DNA of 5,442 nucleotides from JBDTYT01 sp040005555. Lineage in GTDB: Bacteria > Actinomycetota > UBA4738 > HRBIN12. The notes beneath the pieces were generated by a model. That model saw only the letters and a list, made by a program, of their open reading frames with translations. It did no database searches and had not been told where the DNA came from. Position numbers and translations under genes: made by a program. This document shows, piece after piece, positions 1-5,174 of the stretch (positions within the stretch are counted from its first letter, which is position 1; every line of letters starts with the position of its first letter). The stretch is from NCBI GenBank assembly GCA_040005555.1, contig JBDTYT010000090.1, forward strand, positions 1-5,442, read 5' to 3'.

Positions 1-258
1 TGGCGCACCGCGTTCGAGTCGACCGACCTGTTCGGTCCCCTTCACCATTGGGTCGCATACCACGTCCACGAGCTGAGTCGCGAGGCGTTCATGGACCGCG
101 TGATGAGCGTGAGCTACGTCGCATCGGCTTCGTCCCTCGAGCGCGGGCGCGTCCTCGCCGAGGCTACCGATCTCCTGGACACCGACCCCGAGCTCCGGGG
201 GAAGGACGACCTGGTCATGCCCTACCGTACCGACGTCTACATCTGCGAGCGCCGCTGA
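1..258 (+). CDS. SAM-dependent methyltransferase, class I, C-terminal fragment (5' end outside window)
   Basis: Frame 1 is open from the left edge to TGA at 256-258, giving the last 85 residues of a protein. The fragment starts WRTAFESTDLFGPL and ends VYICERR. The order of elements is typical of the C-terminal part of small class I methyltransferases of the Methyltransf_11 type: an F-x-P loop, a helix with an 'S-x-SY-x-A-x-A' stretch (VMSVSYVASAS), a region rich in acidic residues and leucine (ATDLLDTDPEL), and a final 'MPYRTDVYIC' beta strand. The SAM-binding Rossmann motifs would lie upstream and are not seen, so the enzyme class is inferred from the tail alone and the substrate is unknown. 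The gene converges on the second methyltransferase, whose stop is 44 bp away. The two tails show no obvious similarity, so they are not a recent duplication. Confidence 0.62.
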   Translation, partial: WRTAFESTDLFGPLHHWVAYHVHELSREAFMDRVMSVSYVASASSLERGRVLAEATDLLDTDPELRGKDDLVMPYRTDVYICERR

Positions 259-302
259 CCTCATCGATGTCTCTGGGCCCCGCCGATCTGCTGCCCCGCA
301 GG

Positions 303-1046
303 CTAGGCGTCGACGATGAGCGCGTAGCGTTGACGCTGCTCGAGCCACCCGAGCGGCCAGGGCTCGTGGAGCTTCGCCGCCCATTCGACGTCTCGGAGCC
401 GCTTGATCCGTAGCCCGCGCCACCCAGCCTCCCGGACCGCTTCCACGAGCGGGAGCGGAGAGGTCATCTCGGCGAGGGGGAGCTGGGCGAGGACGTCACT
501 CGGATAGGACGAGTGATGGTGATCGGCCCCGCCGCGCAAACTGCGGAGCCGTTCACCCGCGAACGCCTTCGCTCGGCCGAGGGGATCGGCTGGAGCCCAG
601 ATGCCCTCGAAGAGCACGAGGCGGCCCCCTTCAGCGGCCACCTCGCGCCACGCTCGCAACGCCCCGACGGGATCCGGCACGGTCCAGATCACGTGCCGCT
701 CGATCACCACCTCGAATGGCCCGGCCGGAGGTTCGTTCACCGAACCAACGACGATCTCGAGCTCGAGGCCTCGTTCCTTGGCCTTCCTCTCGGCTTTGGC
801 GAGCATGGCCGTCGAGAGATCGAGCGACGTCACGCGGTGACCGAGCTCTGCCGCGAGCAGGCTGAGCGCGCCGGTACCCGCTCCCGCGTCGAGGACCCGG
901 CCCGGCGCCTCGGGGAGCACCTCGCGGAGAGCGGCGCGCCACGCGGCCGCCTCGATCGGGTCGGACAGCGCATGCCCCGGCGAACGGTCGTAGTGCTCGG
1001 CGTCCGCGTCCCACCAATCGCGGATGCGCTCGTGAACGTCCGACAT
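303..1046 (-). CDS. Class I SAM-dependent methyltransferase
   Basis: The gene encodes 247 residues and is probably a cytosolic enzyme moving a methyl group from S-adenosylmethionine to an unknown acceptor. Visible motifs are an N-terminal WWDADAEHYD helix (about 11-20) typical of these enzymes, motif I VLDAGAGTG (51-59), the acidic motif II residue Asp76 in SLDLS, and a motif IV-like segment ERHVIWTVPDP (116-126) followed by AL-x-x-W. A GGRLVLFEGIW strand (140-150) follows. The 'RH-x-x-W-T-x-PDP' block marks a subfamily of uncharacterised methyltransferases. A triple histidine lies at 176-178. The protein has no cysteine at all, so an ArsM-type arsenite methyltransferase mechanism, which uses conserved cysteines, is unlikely. 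It is the last gene of the operon, 9 bp after the thioredoxin gene. No clear Shine-Dalgarno precedes the ATG, so translation probably depends on coupling. The start is supported by the conserved N-terminal helix beginning within ten residues. Confidence 0.88.
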   Translation of the reverse strand: MSDVHERIRDWWDADAEHYDRSPGHALSDPIEAAAWRAALREVLPEAPGRVLDAGAGTGALSLLAAELGHRVTSLDLSTAMLAKAERKAKERGLELEIVVGSVNEPPAGPFEVVIERHVIWTVPDPVGALRAWREVAAEGGRLVLFEGIWAPADPLGRAKAFAGERLRSLRGGADHHHSSYPSDVLAQLPLAEMTSPLPLVEAVREAGWRGLRIKRLRDVEWAAKLHEPWPLGWLEQRQRYALIVDA

Positions 1047-1055
1047 CGGTGGGGG

Positions 1056-1859
1056 CTAGAACAGCGCGTTCGCGAGCTTCCGACGGTACTCGGCCACCAA
1101 CTCGTCATCGTCGCCGAGGACCGAGAACACCTCGACCATGGCCTGCCGAGCGTCGGGATCGTCCCGCAGCGCCCCGAGCATGCCGTCGAGCGCCTCGCGC
1201 CACTTGCCCTGAGCCGCCAGACGCTTGGCCGAGGCCAGCGTGCCGGGCTCGGTGAGCTTCGACCATCCTCGGACCTCGATGCCCGAGAGCACGCGCTCGG
1301 CGTCGGCGTCCGGGAGCAGGGGCATCAGGATCTGCCTCGCCTCGTCCTCGCGAGCGGTGTCCGCGAGGATGCGTCCGAGGCCCAAGCGCGCCTCGCGGTT
1401 GCTCGAGTCGACCTGCAGCGCCTCGCGGTACTTCGCTTCCGCGCCGGCGATATCGCCCTCGAGCTCCTCCTCGAGCGCATCGCCGGCCTCGAGATCTGCC
1501 TGCGACGGCAACAGCCGATCGACGAACTCGTTCACCATCGCCTCAGGCACCGCGCCGACGAAGCCGTCGACCGGCTGTCCGTCGCGGAACGCGACAACGG
1601 TCGGGATGCTCTGCACGCCGAACTGCTGGGCCGTGTACGGGTTCGCATCCACGTCGAGCTTGGCGAGCAGGAACCCACCGTCGCGCTCGCCAGCCACTTT
1701 CTCCAGGATCGGGCCGAGCGTCTTGCACGGGCCACACCAGCTGGCCCACAGGTCCACGACGACGGGGCGCTGCTTGGACTCCTCGAGGACCGCCTGCATG
1801 AAGTTGTCGTCGGTCGCCTCGATGACGACCGGTGCCGCCGTATTCATCTGATCTTGCAT
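1056..1859 (-). CDS. Thioredoxin-TPR protein (CnoX/YbbN-like)
   Basis: The gene encodes 267 residues, close to the usual length of CnoX/YbbN proteins (about 280-300). Residues 10-118 form a thioredoxin fold with the active site WCGPC (41-45), the LDVDANP segment (68-74) and the cis-proline SIPT motif (Pro86). The rest is helical and TPR-like: about 125-150 (GDIAGAEAKYREAL), 155-182 (EARLGLGRILAD) and 210-262 (AAQGKWREALDGML). This family acts in the cytosol as a chaperone-linked thioredoxin that protects clients from oxidation and can deliver them to GroEL. The E. coli member lacks a full CxxC, whereas this one has both cysteines (its only two), so it should be redox-active. I chose ATG at 1857-1859 because it has GAGG five bases upstream. 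An in-frame TTG at 1881-1883 would overlap the permease gene and lacks a ribosome binding site. The neighbouring permease suggests it may also reduce a metal-linked or thiol substrate, which is inference. Confidence 0.9.
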   Translation of the reverse strand: MQDQMNTAAPVVIEATDDNFMQAVLEESKQRPVVVDLWASWCGPCKTLGPILEKVAGERDGGFLLAKLDVDANPYTAQQFGVQSIPTVVAFRDGQPVDGFVGAVPEAMVNEFVDRLLPSQADLEAGDALEEELEGDIAGAEAKYREALQVDSSNREARLGLGRILADTAREDEARQILMPLLPDADAERVLSGIEVRGWSKLTEPGTLASAKRLAAQGKWREALDGMLGALRDDPDARQAMVEVFSVLGDDDELVAEYRRKLANALF

Positions 1860-1864
1860 AGGCA

Positions 1865-1868
1865 CCTC
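1865..1868 (-). promoter_or_regulatory. Ribosome binding site for the thioredoxin-TPR gene (GAGG, overlaps stop of preceding gene)
   Basis: On the minus strand the permease stop is part of TGAGG, with GAGG five bases before the ATG at 1859. This decides the start in favour of 1859 over the in-frame TTG at 1883. A second purine-rich stretch, GAAGGAG, lies further upstream inside the permease end, and is too far from the ATG to be the main site. Confidence 0.6.
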
Positions 1869-3195
1869 ACTTGTCTCCTTCAAGAGTAACCGCCGACGCG
1901 GGAACGAGCGTCATCCCGCACTTCGGACACCGGCCCGGACCCTCCTGCCGCACCTCGGGATGCATGGGACACACGTACGGCCCGGGAGCCGCTCGGACCT
2001 CGGCGCCGTGTCCCGAGGCTGCCTCGTGCTCGTGGACGTGCTGGCTCGCCGCGGGAGCCGCGGAGCCCATGGCCCGCAGCATCGCCGGTCCCCCCGTGCG
2101 AAGGAACCGGATCACGAGCGCAACGGACAGCCCGAGGAAAACCACGTTGAGCACGGTCGTGTAGTTCAGCTTCACGCTCGCCTCGAGGACCTTCGCAGAG
2201 CGCTCCGGGGGGACCAGGCCGACCACCTGGAACAACACCTCGACCACGAAGCCGGCGATCACCATCGAGGCGTAGAAGGTCGCGAGCAGGAACAGCGACA
2301 TGCGGCCTCCGTAGTACTTGCGGTAGATGTTGAGGATCGGCAGCACGATGAGGTCGGCGAAGATGAACGCGGCCACCCCTCCGAAGCTGATGCCGCCGTT
2401 CCACAGCACGGCCGCGAGCGGCACGTTGCCGATCGAGCAGACGAACGACAGCATCGCGACGAGCGGGCCGATGAGCGGTCCCCAGATCTTCGCGAGCACC
2501 GGGTGATCCACGAGGAAGAAGCTCTGCCAGAAGCTCTCCGGTACCCAGGCGGCGAGCGCCCCCGCGATGAGCAGGCCGCCCGCGATGTCCTTCCAGATCG
2601 CCGCCCAGTCCATCACGTACGAGTGGCTGATCGCGGTGAATCCCGGCGCCGAGGTGAGGCGCCGAAGAAGCCGACCCTCGGTCACCGACATATCCATCTC
2701 GGCGTGGCCCTCCATGATTCCGCGCAATCCCTTCTCGGCCTGCGTGCGGGCCACCTCCACCAGTCGCGGCGTCAGGAATGCCCGGAACAGCAGCGCGAGG
2801 ACGACGATCATCACCGGGCCACCTACGAACTCGGCGAGCGCGAACCGCCAGCCCATCAACACGGCGAGGACGACGCCGAGCTCGATCACGAGGTTCGTCG
2901 AGGCGAACTCGAACGCCATCGCCGCCGTGAAGTTCGCCCCCTTTCGGAAGATGGAACGCGCGAGCGCGACTGCCGCGTACGAGCACGAGGACGACGCCAT
3001 GCCGAGTCCCGACGCGATCGCGATCGATCTCGGCGAGTCGTCGGGTAACAGGCGACTCATCTCGCTCTTCGAAACGACGGCCTGCACCGCCGCCGACAGC
3101 GCGAACCCGAGGATCAGGGCCCACAGGATCTCCCACGTCATCGCGAACGAGAAGTTCAACGCGTGTCCGAGCGACCCGAAGATGCTCGCGGTCAC
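1867..3195 (-). CDS. COG0701 (ArsP/YraQ-like) permease with C-terminal heavy-metal-binding domain
   Basis: The gene encodes a 442-residue inner-membrane protein. Hydrophobic segments lie at roughly 17-40, 58-80, 90-112, 118-140, 204-222, 238-263, 270-290, 298-326 and 346-366. The family marker repeats twice: SSSCSYAAVALA (68-79, Cys71) and SFVCSIGNVPLAAVL (250-264, Cys253), each followed by a glycine and an AFxFA helix. Charged loops (about 141-200) separate the halves. After the last membrane helix comes a His-rich linker (385-396, HVHEHEAASGHG). It is followed by a heavy-metal-binding domain starting YVCPMHPEV (407) and ending CPKCGMTLVP, with candidate ligands Cys409, His412, Cys423 and Cys426. 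COG0701 members include ArsP, which exports trivalent organoarsenicals; other subfamilies are of unknown substrate. The start is GTG (3193-3195) with GAGG five bases upstream. It lies 7 bp after the acyltransferase stop and 7 bp before the thioredoxin start. The metal or metalloid substrate is not determined by the sequence. Confidence 0.9.
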   Translation of the reverse strand: MTASIFGSLGHALNFSFAMTWEILWALILGFALSAAVQAVVSKSEMSRLLPDDSPRSIAIASGLGMASSSCSYAAVALARSIFRKGANFTAAMAFEFASTNLVIELGVVLAVLMGWRFALAEFVGGPVMIVVLALLFRAFLTPRLVEVARTQAEKGLRGIMEGHAEMDMSVTEGRLLRRLTSAPGFTAISHSYVMDWAAIWKDIAGGLLIAGALAAWVPESFWQSFFLVDHPVLAKIWGPLIGPLVAMLSFVCSIGNVPLAAVLWNGGISFGGVAAFIFADLIVLPILNIYRKYYGGRMSLFLLATFYASMVIAGFVVEVLFQVVGLVPPERSAKVLEASVKLNYTTVLNVVFLGLSVALVIRFLRTGGPAMLRAMGSAAPAASQHVHEHEAASGHGAEVRAAPGPYVCPMHPEVRQEGPGRCPKCGMTLVPASAVTLEGDK

Positions 3196-3200
3196 GACCG

Positions 3201-3204
3201 CCTC
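3201..3204 (-). promoter_or_regulatory. Ribosome binding site for the permease gene (GAGG, overlaps stop of preceding gene)
   Basis: On the minus strand the acyltransferase stop and the following two bases read TGAGG. The GAGG lies five bases before the GTG start at 3195, a suitable spacing. It supports GTG as the start and suggests terminating ribosomes re-initiate here. Confidence 0.6.
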
Positions 3205-4078
3205 ACGTTCCCGTCAACCCCAACCGCGACCCGATGTGCGAGCGCAGGTCCTCGGTGAGCTTGACGACAGTACGGCGGCGCTCGCGCGCGTCATCGGTCA
3301 CAGGAGCCTCGATCGCGGGACCGAACTCGAGACGCACGTGGACGCGGCCCGGAGCCTTCGCGTCCGAGGTGCGATCGGTCCCGGAGATGGCGCAGGGAAC
3401 GAGCGGCGCCCCTGCGACCGTGGCGAGCCACGCGGCACCGAGCAGGAAAGGCAGGAGCCGTCCCGGCGCGCGGGTCCCCTCCGGGTACATGCCGATCACA
3501 TCTCCTCGTCGGAGCGCCGCCATCGCGATCCGGACCGACCGGAGATCGAAGCTACCTCGGTCGACCTGGAACCCCCCGAGCTCGTGCAGCGTCCGGGAAG
3601 CGAGGGCGTTCTTGTAGAGCTCCTTCTTCGACATGAACGTGATCGGTCGGGGGCACGCGACGACGGCCAGAGGGACGTCGAGCGCGCTCTCGTGGTTCAT
3701 CGCCAAGACGACGGGCCCGCGGCGAGGCACGTGTTCGGCCCCGAGGACCTCCAGCCGGAACCACCAGCGGAGCGCCCAACCCCCTGCGGCCTTCGCGAAC
3801 GGCTGGGATCGACCGATGCCTGCCGGCACCCCGGTCGCTGGGACCCCGCGACGGGCGAACTCCACCGCGCGCAGGACGTCATCGACGGTGGACCGGTCCG
3901 ACAGATCGGCGCCGGCCAGATCCAGGCCCGATGACTCCTCGAGCGCCGAGGCGAGCTCCGTGAACGCGAGCGAGTCGAAGCCGATGTCCCGCAACCGAGC
4001 GCTCGGATCGAGGGCGATCTCGTTCGCGAGCTCGGAGATCAACGCGAACGCCCGCTCCGTATCGAGGTCCGTCGACAT
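3203..4078 (-). CDS. Acyl carrier protein domain fused to PlsC-type 1-acylglycerol-3-phosphate acyltransferase
   Basis: The gene encodes 291 residues. Residues 1-75 look like an acyl carrier protein: the DIGFDSLAFTELASALEE stretch holds the DSL motif with the presumed phosphopantetheine serine Ser36, followed by a second helix ending STVDDVLRAV. After a linker (76-100) comes an LPLAT/PlsC acyltransferase with motif I NHESALD (128-134), motif II GGFQVDRGS (168-176, Arg174), motif III PEGTRAPG (199-206) and motif IV VPCAISGT (227-234). PlsC enzymes acylate lysophosphatidate or related glycerolipids at the membrane. The fused carrier domain suggests it uses an acyl group held on its own ACP, which is inference. 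The start is ATG at 4076-4078, just before the ACP fold. An upstream in-frame extension (to 4243) would run into the divergent E1 gene and is composed of non-conserved residues. There is no clear Shine-Dalgarno; a TANNNT box sits 7 bp upstream, so the transcript may be leaderless. It is the first gene of the operon. Confidence 0.88.
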   Translation of the reverse strand: MSTDLDTERAFALISELANEIALDPSARLRDIGFDSLAFTELASALEESSGLDLAGADLSDRSTVDDVLRAVEFARRGVPATGVPAGIGRSQPFAKAAGGWALRWWFRLEVLGAEHVPRRGPVVLAMNHESALDVPLAVVACPRPITFMSKKELYKNALASRTLHELGGFQVDRGSFDLRSVRIAMAALRRGDVIGMYPEGTRAPGRLLPFLLGAAWLATVAGAPLVPCAISGTDRTSDAKAPGRVHVRLEFGPAIEAPVTDDARERRRTVVKLTEDLRSHIGSRLGLTGT

Positions 4079-4085
4079 GCGCTGT

Positions 4086-4091
4086 ACGGTA
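4086..4091 (-). promoter_or_regulatory. Possible -10 box for the minus-strand operon
   Basis: Read on the minus strand this is TACCGT, a TANNNT box ending 7 bp before the ATG at 4078. No Shine-Dalgarno is visible upstream of that ATG, so a leaderless start would be consistent. The box is weaker than its divergent partner: it matches TATAAT only at positions 1, 2 and 6, and no -35 stands out. It overlaps an 8-bp palindrome. Confidence 0.28.
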
Positions 4092-4128
4092 CCGCGCGAC
4101 GCGAACACCGGGTTGGCGAAGGGCCGGG

Positions 4129-4137
4129 TGCTAAACT
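4129..4137 (+). promoter_or_regulatory. Extended -10 promoter element for E1-alpha (probable leaderless transcript)
   Basis: The sequence TGCTAAACT gives a TG-n extended -10 followed by TAAACT, which matches the TATAAT consensus at 4 of 6 positions, including the key T-A-x-x-x-T. It ends 8 bp before the GTG at 4146, so transcription would start at or next to the start codon. No Shine-Dalgarno sits between box and start. No good -35 is seen at 16-18 bp spacing; TTGGCG at 4113-4118 is only 13 bp away. Extended -10 promoters can work without a strong -35. The assignment is inference from spacing and motif. Confidence 0.5.
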
Positions 4138-4145
4138 CGGCCACG

Positions 4146-5174
4146 GTGCGTGACGTGGCGACCCGAGGAACGACGGACACCTCGCACGAGGCACTCGGCC
4201 TCGCTCCCGACGACCTCCTGCGCATCCACCGCTTCATGGTCACTGCCCGTCAGTGCGACGAATCCGCATTCCGTCTCAACCGTCAGGGCAAGGCGCCGTT
4301 CGTCGTCCCCGTGTCCGGCCACGAGGGCTGCCAGGTCGGCACGGCATGGGCCCTGCGCCCGGGTCAGGACATCTGGCTCCCGTACTACCGAGACCTCGCC
4401 GTCGTACTGGTCGCGGGCATGACCCCCTACGAGATCTTCCTCGGCTTGTTCGCCAAGGCCGACGATCCGACGTCGGGCGGCCGGCAGATGCCGTCGCACT
4501 GGGGATCGCGGCGACTGAACATCATCTCGCACTCCTCGCCGATCGCGACCCAGATCCCTCACGCCGCCGGGCTCGCCTGGGCGGCGCGATACCGCGGCGA
4601 GGACGCCGTGGCGGCATGCTGGTTCGGCGAAGGCGCCACGAGCGCCGGTGCGTGGCACGAGGGTCTGAACTTCGCCGGGGTACACCGGCTCCCGGTGATC
4701 TTCATCTGCGAGAACAACCAATACGCGATCTCGGTGTCGCAGAAGTTCCAGATGGCCATCGAGAACGTTGCCGATCGAGCGGAGGGATACGGCTTCCCGG
4801 GCGTTGTCGTGAGCGGCAACGACGTGCTCGCATGCTACGCGGCGATGAAGACCGCCGTGGATCGCGCTCGAGCGGGCGAAGGGCCGACCCTCATCGAGGC
4901 GAAGACGTATCGGTTCTTCCCGCACACCTCCGACGACGACGACCGCTCGTACCGCACTCGCGAGGAGGTGCAGGACGCCAAGGAACACGACCCGATCCGC
5001 GAGTTCGAGGGCTACCTCACGCTGCACGGGGTCGTCGACGATGCCACGCTCGAACAGATCCGCGCGGAGGTAAAGACCGACGTCGACCGGCAGATCGACG
5101 AAGCATGGAACGCCGCCGATCCCGAGCCCGACACGCTCCTTCGCCACGTCTTCTTCGAAGGCCCGGAGGGATGA
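4146..5174 (+). CDS. 2-oxoacid dehydrogenase E1 component, alpha subunit (branched-chain type likely)
   Basis: The gene encodes 342 residues, somewhat shorter than many E1-alpha chains (about 330-410). It decarboxylates a 2-oxoacid with thiamine diphosphate and passes the acyl group to the lipoyl E2 of the complex, in the cytosol. Visible motifs are GHEGCQVGTAWAL (58-70), PYYRDLAVVL (79-88), SGGRQMPSHWG (110-120), SSPIATQIPHAAGLAWA (130-146) and the ThDP/Mg-binding GEG...NN motif (161-163, with Asn190-Asn191 in CENNQYAIS). A phosphorylation-loop-like PHTSDDDDRSYR (259-270) follows. The HTSDD loop and the E1-beta sequence favour the branched-chain 2-oxoisovalerate dehydrogenase (BkdA1) over pyruvate or acetoin dehydrogenase, but the substrate is not certain. 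I chose GTG at 4146-4148. No Shine-Dalgarno precedes it, but an extended -10 box ends 8 bp upstream, suggesting a leaderless transcript. The next in-frame ATG (residue 31) would remove conserved residues. It overlaps E1-beta by 4 bp. Confidence 0.93.
   Translation: MRDVATRGTTDTSHEALGLAPDDLLRIHRFMVTARQCDESAFRLNRQGKAPFVVPVSGHEGCQVGTAWALRPGQDIWLPYYRDLAVVLVAGMTPYEIFLGLFAKADDPTSGGRQMPSHWGSRRLNIISHSSPIATQIPHAAGLAWAARYRGEDAVAACWFGEGATSAGAWHEGLNFAGVHRLPVIFICENNQYAISVSQKFQMAIENVADRAEGYGFPGVVVSGNDVLACYAAMKTAVDRARAGEGPTLIEAKTYRFFPHTSDDDDRSYRTREEVQDAKEHDPIREFEGYLTLHGVVDDATLEQIRAEVKTDVDRQIDEAWNAADPEPDTLLRHVFFEGPEG

Noticed and set aside
259..302. Possible bidirectional terminator between the converging methyltransferases
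   Set aside because: The only stem is 4 bp (CTGC/GCAG) plus a GGGCCC palindrome, with no T-run on either strand.
1860..1883. TTG start for the thioredoxin gene, eight codons upstream
   Set aside because: It would overlap the permease end by 17 bp and lacks a ribosome site. ATG 1859 has GAGG at the right distance.
513..1889. Long plus-strand open frame of 458 codons opposite the methyltransferase and thioredoxin genes
   Set aside because: It is antisense to two clearly conserved genes, is very rich in Arg, His, Leu and Glu without any domain motif, and is the usual third-position shadow of GC-rich coding DNA.
1880..3136. Minus-strand open frame of 418 codons, and plus-strand frames at 1960-3048 and 2567-3934
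   Set aside because: All overlap the permease or acyltransferase genes in other frames. They are Arg/Gly/Pro-rich with no membrane segments or motifs.
303..3195. Classical arsenic resistance (ars) operon
   Set aside because: There is no ArsR, ArsC or ArsB/Acr3, and the methyltransferase has no cysteines. Only the permease superfamily is shared.
3633..4145. N-terminal extension of the E1-alpha frame
   Set aside because: The frame is open far upstream but runs antisense through the acyltransferase gene and is Ser/Arg/Thr-rich and unlike E1-alpha. The GTG at 4146 with its promoter box fits better.
4079..4243. N-terminal extension of the ACP-acyltransferase frame
   Set aside because: It would overlap the start of the divergent E1-alpha gene by about 98 bp, and the residues look non-coding. 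The ACP fold starts right after the ATG at 4078.
4131..5147. Minus-strand open frame of 338 codons opposite E1-alpha
   Set aside because: It is a shadow of the strongly conserved E1-alpha gene and has no recognisable motif of its own.
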